From positions 12,134,001-12,198,000 of the forward strand of contig JAZHRO010000063.1 in NCBI GenBank assembly GCA_037157565.1: DNA of 64,000 nt, given 5' to 3'. The position numbers and the translations under genes are program-made. The notes below the pieces were generated by a model. It did no database searches and was not told where the DNA came from. It worked only from the letters and a program-made list of their open reading frames with translations. The DNA is from Thalassia testudinum (Eukaryota; Streptophyta; Magnoliopsida; Alismatales; Hydrocharitaceae). Of the stretch, positions 36,426 to 48,887 are shown piece after piece. Every line of letters begins with the position of its first letter. Position 1 is the stretch's first letter.

Positions 36426-37824
36426 TCAAGGAGGATAGATGGTAAAGGATATCTCAGCCAAATTTGTATCAGTCAAGTCAATGAATGGTTTGAGTCTTTG
36501 ACCGTTCACGATGCAAGGTTCTGAATCATGGCTGAGTGGATTGATCTCGATGGCTCCATTTCCAAAGATTCGTCAAACAAGATAGGGTTCGATCCATTTT
36601 GATTGTAGTTTTCTTGGGAACAGTTTAAGCTTGGCATCAAAGAGTAGGACTTTTTGACCAGGGTGGAAGATCTTTCCGGATATGTGCTTGTCGTGAAAGG
36701 CCTTAACCTGCTCTTTGTAAATTCATAAGTTCTCATACGTGTCATGACGTAATTCATTGATCTCGCTCATTAGAAGCTTTCTATGGGTTCCTGCCTTAGA
36801 AAGATCTAGGTTGCAGTTTCATACTGCCCAATAGGCTTTGTGCTCCAATTCTACGGGGAGGTGACATGCCTTCCTGTACACCAATCTGAAGGGAAACATA
36901 CCTAATTGGGTTTTGTGGGCGGTCCTATAAGCCCACAAAGCTTCCGAAAGTCTAGATGACCAGTCCTTCCTGTTAGGTCAAACAGTAACCTGGAGGATTT
37001 TCTTGATCTCCCAATTTGATAGCTCAGCTAGACCATTAGTTTGGGGGTGGTAAGGAGTAGAGATTCGGTGTGACACCCCATATTTGGTCATCAATGACTT
37101 GAATTGAGCGTTAGTGAAATGGGTCCCTCCATCAGAGATTATAGCACGTGGAATCCCAAACTGTGAGAAGATGTTCTGATCAATGAATTTGATCAGCACT
37201 TTATGATCATTGGTTCAGGTCGGAATGGCTTCAATCCATTTGGACACGTAGTCAACAGTGAGTAGAATGTACTTGAAGTCATCCGAAATAGGAAAGGGTC
37301 TTATAAAATCAATCCCCCATATGTCGAAGATTTTGCATACGAGAATCGGCTGTAAGGGCATCATATCACAATGGCTCATGTTGCCTAAGGTCTGGCAACG
37401 AGTGCATGCTCTATAGTGATTGTATGCATCTTTGAAAATCGTGGGCCAATAGAAGCGCACTGGAGGACTTTTGTTGCAATTTTATGACCTGAGAAATGTC
37501 CACCACATGCCTGGTCGTGGCAAAAGGATAGTATGTCCTAAATTTTCGCTTCCGCGACACATCGTCGAATGATCTGATCATCACCGATGCGGAAAAGATA
37601 CGAGTCTTCCCATAAGTAATACTTGGCATCGAAAAGCAATTTTTCCTTCTTGGCCTTCTGCCAATCGATGGGATCTGATGTGATGCTAGGTAGTTTACTA
37701 TATCAGCAAACCATGGAAGCCCTGTATTGATAGTCAGGAGGTGCTCATCAGGAAAATGTTCCGTGATGGGCTCGGAAGGGTCGATGATCTCAGAAGGAAG
37801 GCGAGACAAGTGATTAGCTACCAT
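36426..37824 (-). pseudogene. int: E3 integrase pseudogene
   Basis: Minus-strand integrase in at least three frames. It has the zinc-binding end (CTRCQTLG near 37400), the catalytic core with WGIDF (near 37320), ISDGGTHF (near 37140) and HPQTNGLAE (near 37050), so the three catalytic acids D, D and E are still readable. The C-terminal NGQRLKPF phrase, typical of Athila/Tat pol, ends near 36475; the last codon is at about 36426. A stop splits the core near 37213. Integrase inserts cDNA into nuclear DNA. No chromodomain is seen. Confidence 0.82.
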
Positions 37825-39021
37825 GTTCTATTTTCTCACTTTATTGTGAATTTCAAGGTCAAATTCTTGCAACAGTAAGATCCAGCGGATTAATTGAGGT
37901 TTTGCGTCCTTCGCAAGGAGATGCCTCACATCTGTGTGATCTGAGTAAATGATAATGCGGGAAACCAGGAGACAAGATCTGAATTTTTCCAGGGCAAATA
38001 CTACGGCTAGCAGCTCTTTCTCAGTAACTGTGTAGTACGCTGAGCCTCGTCTGGTGTCTTGCTAGCATAGTAGATGACCACGGGTTTCCAGTCAATTTTC
38101 TGCCCAAGTATCGCTCCTATAGCGAAATCAGATGCATCGTACATGATCTCAAAGGGTTGAGACCAATCAAGGGACTGTAGAATCGAGGCTTGGGTAACTC
38201 GATCACAGAGGATTTCAAATGCTTGAGTGCATTCCTTGGAGATTTCAAAAGGTACATCCTTAGAAAGCAAAGTGGTCAGAGGGTGCGCGATCTTTGAGAA
38301 ATCAGGAATGAATCGACAGTAAAAATCGACATGCCCCAGAAAGGATCAGATGTCCTTGATTGAGCTAGGCATAGGGAGTTTGGAAATCAAGTTCACCTTG
38401 GCTCGATCGACCTAGATGCCTTTTTCTGAAATGAGATGTCCCAGGACAATTCCTTCAGGCACCATGAAATGGCTCTTTTCCCAGGAAAGAACCAGATTCA
38501 CGTCAATGCACCACCTAAGGATTTGGACCAAGTGCAGGAGACAATCGTCAAATGATTCTCCAAATACTGAAAAGTCATCCATGAAGACTTCCAGATAATC
38601 ACCTACCATATCTGAGAATATGGCAAGCATGACCGCTGAAAAGTAGCGGGTGCATTGCAGAGACCGAACGGCATCCTTCGTAACACATACGTCTCAAAGG
38701 GGCAAGTGAAAGTGGTCTTTTCTTGGTCCTCAGGATGGATTGCCACCTGGTTATAACTGAAGTACCCGTCCAAAAAGCAGAAGAACCTATTTCCTACTAG
38801 CTTTTCGAGGATCTAATCAATAAACAGTAGTGGGAAATGATCCTTCTTCGTGGAGGAATTGAGTCTTCGGTAATCACTGTGAGTCTCCACGAGTTCGCCA
38901 CACGGGTAGGTAGGATTTCTCCAGTTTTAGTTGTGATCACAGTGAGTCTTGCCTTCTTAGGCACAACCTGGATTGGACTCGCCCACCGATTATCGGAGAT
39001 CGGGTAGATGATCCCTGCATC
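37825..39021 (-). pseudogene. rt-rh: E3 reverse transcriptase-RNase H pseudogene
   Basis: Begins in frame with the gag-protease after one stop: IIYPISD and QVVPKK are readable near 39000-38950. The middle of RT is scrambled by frameshifts (38900-38640). The catalytic region EVFMDDFSVFG is intact near 38590-38560, followed by SWEKSHFM. RNase H has MYDASDFAIGA (near 38150-38120) and YYASKT, then breaks. The enzyme copies element RNA into DNA inside the particle. Confidence 0.82.
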
Positions 39022-42000
39022 TCACCACTTGATGATCTCCTTTTTCATGACCTCTTGTAGATTAGGATTCAGACGTCTCTGCATTTCACGGGAAGGTCGT
39101 GTGCCCTCTTCGGTGTAGATATGGTGTGTGCAGTAAGAGGGGCTGATACCAGTCAAATCATTGAGAGTCCATCTAATGGCTCTACGATGTTGCTGGAGAA
39201 CAGTAATCAGATGGGATTCATGGTCAATTGTGAGTCTGGAGTTGATAATCACAGGAAACATCTGATTGGAACCTAAAAAGATGTACTTTAGATGGTCAGG
39301 AAGAGGCTTGAGTTCTAGAATGGGGTTATCAGCAGTAGCGGGTGGTTCAGGGTGTGTGTCAGGAGCAAGGGAAGGAGTTATGGGTGTATCTAAGTCAGAT
39401 TCGGACTCCTCTGATTGCAAGTTTTGATCCTCTTGTGGTTGATCGGAAGTAATCAGGTTGTCCTCAATATACGATTCATCAACCACAGCCTTGATATCAC
39501 ATATTTGTTCTATAACACCACAATTAATCCCTTGTTGGGCCTTAAAGATGTCAATCTTCAGTGTTTGGTTCCCAAATTTTAGTTCAATTTGGCCCTCCTC
39601 ACAATTTATATTGGCCCTAGTAGTGGGCAGAAAGGGTCTCCCTAGTATAATTAGTATATCCCTTGGATTTTCTGGAGCATCCATATCTAAGACTACAAAA
39701 TCCACCGGGAAATAGAAATCCCGTACCCTAACAATGACATCCTCAATAACTCCTTTCGGTGACTTAATAGATCGGTCAGCCAACTGCAATGTCACCTCTA
39801 TCGGTTTAAGCTCAGATTCTTCAAGGTGGTCAAGGAGGGATGTAGGTATTAGGTTTATGGAGGCTCCTAAATCTAATAGAACTCTGTCAAATTGGCTATC
39901 ACCAATGGTACAGGAAATCAGGGGAGTACCTGGGTCTTTTGCCTTAGGTGGGAGTTTACTCAAAATTACAGAGTTGGCTTGCTCTAATAGTACGATCGGA
40001 CTCCCACTTTTGGTTGGCGGCTTACGCTTGGGTGTACACACGTCTTTCAGAAATCGTGCGTAAGCTGGTATGTGGTGGATTACATCCATCATGGGGATGT
40101 TTATATGGACCTGTTCAAAGAGCTTGACCAAATCCTCCTCAAGAGCCACGGGATTGTTTGTCCTTTTTCCCTTGGTCAAGGTCGTAGGAAATGGAACCTT
40201 GGATGGTACCTCTAGAATAGGTCCAGGTTCTTGATCTAAGATAGGGGTATCCTGGATAACTATCCTAGGGCTTAGGTTACTACCAGGCTGAAAGTGGCTT
40301 GGATAAGGTGGGTCTTGTGTTGCTTTGCCACTACGGGTTGTTACAGAATTCAGTCATGCCTGGTTTTGATTCAGAGTTGGTAAAATAGGTGGCTGCTACT
40401 GAAATCCCACATACGATGTCGAAGCTTCCATCCCGTCAGGTGATGGAACAAAAGGGGCCTGATAAATCATGTGGGCTTGGCCCAGATTTAGGTTCATAAC
40501 GTGCCTCTAGTTCAGTACGTTATTTGGATTCGGCAGAGGTTGTGAAGGGAGTGTGCTAGGTTGGCAGGAATTCTCCATCTGGGCGAGTTGATTACGAACC
40601 TCTGTGATCTCGTCCTTATGCTTTTTTTGCATAGCCACATTCGTCTTTTGAATGTCAGCTAGAGTCAGAAGGATAAGAGTCATTTGATATGTTTAGGTTG
40701 GCCCAGATTGATAGGTGGGGTTGGGCCGAGGCTAAGGCGGCAGATATGGATGAGGAGCTTGTGGACAGGGTTGATATGGTGGTCTTTGATTCTGATTATT
40801 TCCTACCCACAGGAAGTTGGGATGATTTCACCATCCAGGGTTATAGGTATTAGAGAATGGGTCATTCTGGATGGCGTTGAGGTCCTCGCAGGTCTAAGGA
40901 ACCACAGAAAAGTTAGAGTATGAGGGTTCAAAGTTCCCCCAACTAGAGTAGGTCAGATCAGAGTTTCCTCCAGTCCTAGAGTTAGACGGGGGTGGATACG
41001 GGTCCATCCCCTGAGAAGATCGGTGATAGATGTTATGCACAACTTCCCTCCCAAGAGGCGGCTGTGCAAATGGGTTTTGCGCAGAGGTGGCTCGTTGCAA
41101 ATGTCGAGTCAGCTCATCCACCTTCTTCTCGATGATAGAGACCTTGTCCAACCAACTGGCCATCAGTTCCAAGTCGATGGATGCGGACAGGCCCTGCGTC
41201 TCGTGTGCTCCCCTTGGATTCATCGATGCGCGGGTATTCGTCCGGTCGAATAAGCCCATGGAGTCATTATTGATGGAGTTCTCGCACATATTCTCGAGAA
41301 TCTCCCATACAGTGTCTTTGTGTTGACCTATGATATTTCCTTCGTAGGTTGCATTGACGAATAAGCGGATATCTTCACGGAGTCCCTGGTAAAAAGACTG
41401 GACTTGTTCCCATTTAGGAACTCCGTGATGGGGGCACTTTCGCATGAGATCCAGGAAATGGTCCCATGCTTCATGAAGAGGTTTTCTAGAATGCTGGCTG
41501 AAGTGTGTGGTCTGGTGTCATAAGGCATCCGTCCGATCGATTGGGAAGAACTTTTTCAAGAATTCAGATTGTAGTTCAACCCATGTGTTGATTGGATGCG
41601 TTTGAGTCAGATACTAGTGAGCTGCTTTGTCCATGAGAGAGAAGGAAAACATCTTCATAAGAAGAATATCCCGATTTTGGACATTTGACCTAAAGGTCTG
41701 GGCCAGATGTTTGAGTTGTTTGATGTGCTGGAAGGGATCCTCGGAATTAAGCCCATGAAACTTGGGAATAGCATGAATCATGTTGGGCTTGAGTTCAGAA
41801 TTAGGACCTCCAACCAGGATTTGGACTCGAGGTTCGATTGCTACCGCAGTGGGATTATAGTGATCTCGCATCATGGGACACTGCGGCAGGTTTACAAAGG
41901 CTTGAGATAGATCATTCAAGCGTTGGAGTTGGTTTTCAAGGTTATTCTCTTCTTCTGGTTGTGCCATGATGATGGAACGAGAATTGGGTTCTGATGAATC

Positions 42001-42108
42001 AGAGGAGATGCCTATGTGGTGGGGTTGCTGCATAAACACGGATGTCGAGGCTTGGCCTCGGCGGGAGTGAATCGCTAAAGGAGGTCTTAATGACCTCCTA
42101 CCGAACAT
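39022..42108 (-). pseudogene. gag-pro: E3 gag-protease pseudogene
   Basis: One frame throughout with about ten stops. The start MFGRRSLRP at 42108 is chosen by homology to the E2 gag start MLRRRSLNP. The gag core has HGLNSEDPF (near 41740), the CPHHG phrase (near 41430) and a tail with NPGW.NHPNF (near 40830). The last 385 codons (40179-39022) are uninterrupted and carry INIPMMDVIHHIPAYARFLKD, then the aspartic protease with LLDLGASINLIP (near 39870) and ILGRPFLP (near 39640). No CCHC zinc knuckle is seen, as in other Athila gags. At least one stop replaces Trp, and others fit Gln. Confidence 0.85.
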
Positions 42109-43043
42109 GCACCGATGGTTTGGACGAGAGTAGAATGTGATAAACCCAATCAAGACACCCAAAAATTTGGATGACTATAGAGGTTCAGGGCGGATGATAC
42201 CCCTTAGTCAGAAAGTCGTCCACCTGAGAAATACCTGGGCAGCCAGAGAGGGAGAGTCCCGCAAAGATCCTTACACAGTAGAGCATCCCCATGAGTTACA
42301 GGGCTTCCCCCACCCGACCTCTCTTGTCACTGAGGTTCCAGGTAGACCAGAATGGGGACTTTGACCTCTTAAGTCTACCACTTTTATTTAAGATCAAAGG
42401 TGCTTAAGATTCCACTTGAACTTTAGATGTGTTGAGTGCAAAAGTGACCTAATTTCAAGGTTGGTTGACCCAACAAGGGGGTCAACTTCACCTATTTGTC
42501 CTTTGAGAAGTTTTAGGTCCTTTCTTTTAGGATTCACGTGAAATTAAGAGCCTGAATTTTTCAGGGTTTTCTTGAATAAGTCTTTTCAACCAAGGCTTAG
42601 GCACATCTCTTTTTGGATAGTTGATTCTTTCTTAGGAAGATGTGTCTCTAAAATCCTAAATTTGAATCCTTAATTTGGCTCTAATTTTGGTCTAATTTAG
42701 TCGCCAAAAATATGGTATCTAGGGCTCAATCAAGAAGGTGGTAACCCTAGTTACCTTAAATGGATGCACAAATCAGTATTTGTTGTTGAAATCAAATCAA
42801 GCAACTTTGGTGACTTAGCTAAAGATGGAAAGCAGGTATCCCTAATTGATTTTATCTTGTTTCTCCTTTTTAGAATGAGGGGGCTAAGACAAAGGACTAA
42901 TCAGAGATTACCTGCCCCGGGTGTGTTTGCTGTGCGGCCGTCTTCCTTTGAATCTTCTCCCTTGAAACAATCACAACAAAAGAGATATATCAAGTTAGTA
43001 CCAAATCAGAAATAGTAATCAAGATTTCTAAATCGCTCGTTGC
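42109..43043 (-). other. E3 leader
   Basis: Noncoding region between primer site and gag ATG. Short chance frames on the plus strand (42137-42364, 42764-43015) have no recognisable domain. Shorter than the E5 leader. Confidence 0.6.
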
Positions 43044-43061
43044 TCCCCGACAACAGTGCCA
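43044..43061 (-). other. E3 primer binding site, tRNA-Asp type
   Basis: On the minus strand TGGCACTGTTGTCGGGGA lies three bases beyond the LTR end. It differs from the tRNA-Asp complement at three positions, all C-to-T or G-to-A. It fixes 43065 as the LTR boundary and the orientation. Confidence 0.88.
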
Positions 43062-43064
43062 AAA

Positions 43065-45629
43065 TGTTTGTCGAAGCAAAATTGGGTTTTAAAATAACGC
43101 ATTGTAATATAGTTGAAATCACTTTGAAAACAAATAAATTTATTACTTGAAGTTTTAAATCCGAGGTCGAACATAGGGAGCAAATTAGGGTTTAGAAATC
43201 AAGAGCACAACTTTGAGAAATTGAATATAATATGCAATGAAAACTAGAGCTATAGTGCAATAATGTAGACACACAAGATTAAAGAAATCAATGTAAACAA
43301 GCACAAAAATTGGATGTCTTGATTGATGAATCAGACATCTTAAACTATGGTTGCTACAGTGCTTTTATTTCTTTTTTCTGTTCTGATCTCTTCTTTGCTC
43401 TTCTCTTGCAGCTGCTTTCTTCCTTCTTTCTTTCTTCTCTTCTATTCTCGTGCCTGTGCCTTAGCCTTTCTTTGCCTTCAGCTTCTTCTCCTTCCTTAGC
43501 TTTCTCTAGCCTTAGCTTCTTCCTCTTCAGCCTTCACCTTCTTCTTCCTTGGCTTCCTTTTCTTCTCCTTTCCCTATAAGAGAAAAACCTACCCCTACCC
43601 ATGCACGCTCTCTTCTCCTCTTTCTCTCTTAGGTTCGCTCTCCTAGAGCCACCGTCTTGGGTAATCAGGTCGGGTACGCACCCGGGACCAGGCCCACCGG
43701 CGTGCGGTGGTGGGCGAAGAGTGCAGGGTCGGGCATACGGGTCACTCCAGGTCCGCAGAGGTTGGGTCACTGACGAGGCGGGTGAAGGTGAGTGGGACCT
43801 CACCCTGTGGTCAGGAGGCAATAAGCCCTATGTAGTTTTGCAACTTATTCAGCTACGGGTGGTCAAGAGTTTCCGAGGTGGGACTATCTTCCCACCTCCC
43901 TTTGCGTGTGTTCGCAGCAGGAGTCTTCGGTTGATTGCAGCTGATACTTCGGCCTTCGAAGCCAATTGGTTGCCTGGAGCTGTGCGCAAGGGAAGTCTGC
44001 GCAACCTGGGACTCTTGGCCTGGAGCGGGTGGGCCTGGAGAAAGCTTGTAAGAAAGCTTCTTGTGGTCGTCAATGGCGATGAACCTCCTATACCTATTAA
44101 CACGTAAACGGCCTTGTGGCCTCGTCAGAAAGCTCAGGAGGCTTCGCCGAGACACGGTGAATGTGTTGAGGGGGTCGGCGTGGCATGGGGCTGCCAGAGT
44201 GTGCGTGCCTAGGGCACCCTGTGCGTGTGAGAGTGGGTGTGTTTGGGGGCCATTGTGGGTGAGTGATGGCATGTATGGAGTGAGGGTTTATGTTCAGTGA
44301 AGTGTTACGAAGCTTATGGGGTGGTTGGCGAGGCAGATGGAGGTGCAGAGCGACGGGAACGCCTCGTCGGAGGTCTGGCCAGAGTTGGAAGGGGTGATGG
44401 TGGTCGAGTGCGTCAAAGGATGTTTTCAAAAAATAACAAGGGAAAAGGTATTAGAAGGGAAAAGGGAAATTATCTGGGCGTAAAGAGATGAAGAGGGAGG
44501 TAGAGATGGCGGCTGACTCGTATTGTCGTTGTCGGAGACAAAGCGCTCAGTGGGGTGAGGACGGCAATGATGAAGGGGCTGCAGAGGCGTCGGCGGGTGT
44601 GGCGTGACACGGATGAACAGGAGGAAGAGGACCCAGCCACTGGTATTGTGGCTAGGCGATGAGGGAAAGAGAGGGAGGTCGCTGGAGCTTGCTGAGCCTC
44701 TGGCCGGAGGGGGAAGAGACGAATTTGAGGGATTTTCCGGCCAATGTCTAGCTTAGGAGATGCGGGGTCAGCTTGGGTCTGCTTATATAGGCTTTGGAGG
44801 ATGGATTTGTGCTTGGAAGCCAAGCTTCCAAGCATGGCAAGCTCGTCAGAGATGGAAACTTGGAGAAGACTGGAGTACCAATTTATGGCATGAGATCAGG
44901 GAATCTTGCCCTCGAAATCTCACCGGAGTAGGATTCCCTCCGCTATAATGGTGGAGGGACCTAATTGCAAATAATGAAGACAAAGCTAGGGGGTTTTTGC
45001 AGAGGTTTTCAAAAGATAGGGGTAGAAATGTAATTGGGTTGGACCTATTTGCAAAGTTGGTCAAGATGAATTCTTCTTAGGTCCAAATTTTGGTACAAAC
45101 CTAATTTAGACCTAAGGAATCCAATGATGAAGTTGGATTTTGGGTTTGACTACGTTTGATTAGGCAATTTACGTAAAAACCCAATTTATGGCAAATAATT
45201 GTTTAAGACCCCAATTTAGGTCAAAATAGGTTCCAAGGGTCAAATTGAAGGTTATAAACCCTAGAGAATATTTTTCCATGACTTTTAGAGAGTTTAGGTG
45301 AATTTTATCCTAACCAGAACCTTGTTAAAATAAGTAGGTCAGTTTTAGGGTTACAAGAAGTCATTTAATTCCTAGAATTCACATGAACCCTTTTCTATTT
45401 GAACCAACCCACTTTTTATCTAGTTAAGACCATTTGACCTATGTTTAGCCCATGAGAAAACCTATTGTTGTACTGCAATGGTAAAATTATAGTTTTACCC
45501 CTTATTTCTTGCTTTTATCTCAGATTGGTTATACATGGAATTAGGACCTCCAGTTGGTTATGTAGGAGCTTTTATTCTCTTTTCTAGGTCAAAATTAGCT
45601 AGTTAGGGCTCATGATGGTGTTCCCATCA
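43065..45629 (-). repeat. E3 5' LTR (LTR F)
   Basis: Starts TGATGGGAACACCATCA at 45629 (minus) and ends CGACAAACA at 43065; 2565 bases. The TATA-like TATATAAG lies near 44785 and a perfect inverted repeat (44812-44832, 9-base arms, loop CAA) lies 20-30 bases upstream of it. A pair of GACGTC-like sites occurs near the 3' end as in the other copy (32415-32450), here decayed at CpG. Chance frames at 43534-44429 are not genes. Confidence 0.9.
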
Positions 45630-45633
45630 TGTC

Positions 45634-45651
45634 TCCTCGGGAACGATGCCA
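45634..45651 (-). other. E5 primer binding site, tRNA-Asp type
   Basis: On the minus strand TGGCATCGTTCCCGAGGA, a degraded tRNA-Asp complement, lies just after the end of the partial LTR G at 45658. E3 was inserted immediately downstream, its TGTCT target copy (45630-45634) touching the last base of the site. Confidence 0.72.
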
Positions 45652-45657
45652 AAAACT

Positions 45658-46676
45658 GATGCGAAAAAACACGTGATTTCTAATTATGGATTTTTGAGTC
45701 ATTAAAGCACGTATCTTCTCAATCACTTTTGAATTTATAACCTAGATAGGGTGAAGTATCTAGGGTCATCCAAGGAGGCAAATTTAGCTTTCAAAAGTAT
45801 TTTCTCTCTTGCTTTCTTAAATCTCCTTTTTATATTTTTGGTTTTGATATTTTTCTAGGGTTTTAAAAATAATCTGGGATAAGGAAATGTGAAATACACA
45901 AAAATAACTGCGCCTAAGTGATAGGAACTAATCCCTCTTTCTAAGCTCACCCTAGGCAAGTGCTCTTAGGGTAATTAGAAAGATGGAGAGTGGGTGCACT
46001 AAAAATTTTAAATAGCTAGAAAGCACGTAAAATGACAAGTCAAATAAAGGAAGGCAGTTGAATTTGTATTGCTATCTAAAAAATGTCACAAATAAAGGAA
46101 TGATTGTAGAGGAAAGCTTCCTAAAAACAATAATAGCTAATAAAAAACAAGATGAAGTAGAGAAATAGAAAACTCCAGCTGAAGCTTTGAATGGTCCTTA
46201 CTGCAAATGCTGCTGCTCCCGCGCTTGAAAGGGCTTCTTAGCTTCTTTCTTCAAATGTTTCTCCTATGGTTCTCTCCTCAGAGTGGATGTCCACCCTATG
46301 TCCTACTCTGCCTGGCCGTCCCCTTTGATGAAAAGCACCTTGGCTTGGTCCAAGGTAGAAGGGAGAAGAAGAAGGCACCAAGGAAGCACGGGATGGCTGC
46401 CTTAATCTTGTTCTCTCCACTACTCCTTCGGACGTCTATGTAGGTGGATATGTAGAAATCTTAATGTAGCCAAGGTGAATTTTTTGGTGGTATGAATGGG
46501 GCATTTATAGGAAGGGAAAGAGGAGGGGTTGGCATGGAGTTAATGGGTGGCTACAAGTAGCTTTAAGGTAGTTGTTAAGGGATGGATGGCCTTGATATGT
46601 TGGCGCCACCACAACGGTGTGTAGGGTGGTAGTTAAGGGTTGGAGGCCACCCTTGGTGGTCATCCATGGTAGTAGA
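45658..46676 (-). repeat. Truncated E5 5' LTR (LTR G)
   Basis: Matches 23843-24860 of the 3' LTR, including the TATA box (46509 to 46502) and the GATGCGAAAAA end. It stops at 46676 where LTR D begins. The remaining 1.1 kb, with the AGCT-rich domain, is not found beyond LTR D, so a deletion accompanied or followed the insertion. Confidence 0.8.
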
Positions 46677-48061
46677 TGATAATAGCTTAATTTATTACCC
46701 TAATTGGCTTAATATAGGGTTAGCTCCTTAGTAAAATTATGCATTTAGAATGTGAATATTGATATGCATGCATATCATATGCGTTATATTTATTTTAGGC
46801 CTAATTATCTAATTCTAGTCTTTTGTGAATAATATAGGTAAAGGACGTAGAATGACTTGGAGCCATGCTAAATAAAAGCGGGATAGAAGATAAACCTACA
46901 AAGCTAGGAGCTGGTTGAAGACCAAGACTTTATTAAGACAGCAATGAAGATCCAATTAAAGAAGAGAGAGAGGGACTAGGATAACCTAACCCTACCCTTA
47001 GAACTCTAGGATACCCTTATCCCAAAACCTAGTCCACCTATCCTAGACCTAAACCATTAGGAGCTTCCCCAACCCAATTACACACTCACACACATTTAGA
47101 CTTGGACTAGCACCTAGGCTGGATGTCCTGACACCTTCTTGGACATTTAATCGGGCAACCCAACACCAAAATTGTTCCTAGATGCACCACAACCCGTAAA
47201 CCTGATATGGATGTCCAGAACACCATCTGGATTTCTGACTTTGTAGTATATGACGTCCAGACACCTTCTTGGATGTCTAGAGGCCTTTTGCGGACAAAAA
47301 CTTCCAAACTGAGCCTTATCATCTTGAAACAACCTAAAATGCCACTCAAACTCTATCCTACACCTAAGAACTTTTCTCTTAGGTTTTAATCCCAACCTAT
47401 TCTATCCTCTCAACCTAGGTTGCCTATTTTTAGAAAACCACCATCCTATCCTAGCTCTACAACTTAGATCGTAAGGTCCTTATTTAACCAATCATTGACA
47501 TCACTCTTGATTAAATCTAAGCCATCCAAATTAGTGATCCTAGGCACTCTAGATCAACCAATAAGAAGCCGCCAAGTTTCCTATAAAACAACCTAGTCTC
47601 CAACCCTTAGAGAATGAATTAGCCTTAGTATAATTTTAGGCCATCATAGTCAATGCCCTCTCTCTCTGAGCTCTCTCTCTCCAGTCTTCTTCTCGGCTCC
47701 CTGGATTTGAAGTGCTATTGCACTTCGCACAAACAACCCACAAGCAACTCCGTCATCTCCGTAGTTTATTCCTTTGTTTCATGCTATTTTCATTTGCAAG
47801 CATTCAGTTACATTTGATTTGTAAGACATTCTCTTCATCAATAAGAATGTTCATTTGATCCCATGAATGCTTGTCTATATATACATATATATATATATTT
47901 GCTTATAATGCATTTACGAAAAGCTTTTAACAACAAATTGTGTCTTACCTCCCTGTGAACGATTCGGACTTACCGATTTTATAAATTTATTTATTTCGAT
48001 GTATTTTGCAACTACAATGACAACGTAGAAATTTTTTATTGCAATTTTGCGTTGAGCAAAT
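46677..48061 (+). mobile_element. LTR D, related to LTR B
   Basis: Starts TGATAATAGC and carries a TATA box (TATAAAAC, 47582-47589), a GACGTC-like cluster (47108-47300: GGATGTCC, GACGTCCAG, GGATGTCTAG) about 430-620 bases from the start as in LTR B, and a U5 phrase CCTCCCTGTGAACGATTCGG. A small AT repeat lies at 47879-47900. The end near 48058 (GAGCA) is inferred. It is either a solo LTR or the only remaining part of an element. GTAGA (46672-46676) has a possible partner at 48025 or 48088, which would give different ends. Confidence 0.55.
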
Positions 48062-48887
48062 TGGCACCTATTCAGGGCATAGATCGCGTAGAAAATTAGT
48101 GCGTTGTAGTATAGCACGAAATATGTCTCAAGTAAATAAATTAACGAAACTTGGTGAGTCTCGGTCAATCACAGGAAGACAGAAAGCACTTTTGATTTCA
48201 TGCGTTTGTTCTCAATATGATTACTAAATAGTATAGACATAATATCGTAGTATATATACATCAATCAAAGAGTTTGAACATGAATTGCATGTATCTAACT
48301 AAACAAATTCCAACATAAACATAAACTACTTATGTAATAGAACGAGGGCACCATGGGTGGTTCGTGGTGGCCGTTTGGAGAGGTTGGGAAGAGCAGAAAC
48401 AATCCGTCAGGGTGACCCAACAGATGCTTCAGACAGAGGTGCAGAGATGGAGGCAGAGAAGATGGGAAGAAGAGAGAGGGGTTGAAGAAGGAGGAAGAAG
48501 AAGAAACACTAAAGAATGCTTTAAAAGGGGACCCTTAGGCATCTTTTTATAGCCTTTGTGAAGGGCATTTAGGGTATTTGAGCCCTTAATCCTATGCAAA
48601 GGCTTCATATTAATTAGTTCCGTTGATCGAGAGATCAACGACCCTGATTAAGCCTTCCAAATCCTTCTTTTATCCTGGGTTTGTTCTGATGCTGCCACGT
48701 GGCACTCTACGAGCCCTTGGATCAAGATCTGATGGCTCTAGCTCACTCGCACGCCCGCTGCTTTGCCCGCTGTCCGTTGCCCAGCGCTCAAATGCGCCTC
48801 AAATCCTAAGGATTCTTAGCCATCCGATCTCTCGATCGGACAGCTTAAAAAGCACGCCCAGCACTCGCTGAGTCCTAAGGAGCACAA
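48062..48887 (-). mobile_element. LTR J, 3' part
   Basis: Minus-strand LTR whose other part lies at 63183-64000; when E2 is removed the two halves line up along LTR A without overlap. TATA box CTATAAAAAG (48552 to 48543) and the U5 phrase GACCGAGACTCACCAAG (near 48150), as in LTR B. The left end TGGCACC at 48062 could also be read as a degraded primer site for LTR D on the plus strand. Confidence 0.6.

Larger units (their letters stand above)
32165..45629 (-). mobile_element. E3: complete but inactive Athila-type retrotransposon
   Basis: Minus-strand element of 13.5 kb with LTRs 32165-34769 and 43065-45629, a tRNA-Asp primer site, gag-pol and a polypurine tract. The flanks are TGCCT (32160-32164) and TGTCT (45630-45634), a target duplication with one transition. 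All Athila domains are present in order but broken by stops and frameshifts. It sits in the leader of E5, about 20 bases from that element's primer site. LTR differences are roughly one per 10-15 bases in the stretches compared by eye, mainly transitions. Confidence 0.92.
23843..46676 (-). mobile_element. E5: gag-protease-only Athila-type element, interrupted by E3 and LTR D
   Basis: Minus-strand element with 3' LTR 23843-25950, internal region 25951-32164 continued at 45630-45657, and a truncated 5' LTR at 45658-46676. E3 is inserted about 20 bases after the primer site. The two E5 LTR copies match over about 1 kb (from the CGCATCA end to about 46676). Internal DNA codes for GAG and protease, then goes straight to the 3' noncoding region, so RT, RNase H and integrase are missing. 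The possible left duplication GCAAC (23838-23842) has no partner, because the right end is cut by LTR D. Confidence 0.7.

Noticed and set aside
43534..44429. Long frames in both strands of LTR F, present also at 32640-33531
   Set aside because: Both LTR copies have them because they are repeats; frames differ in length and phase between copies and no domain is recognisable.
48062..48080. Primer site for LTR D (TGGCACCTATTCAGGG)
   Set aside because: It resembles a degraded tRNA-Asp complement but is equally the end of LTR J on the other strand; not called as a feature.
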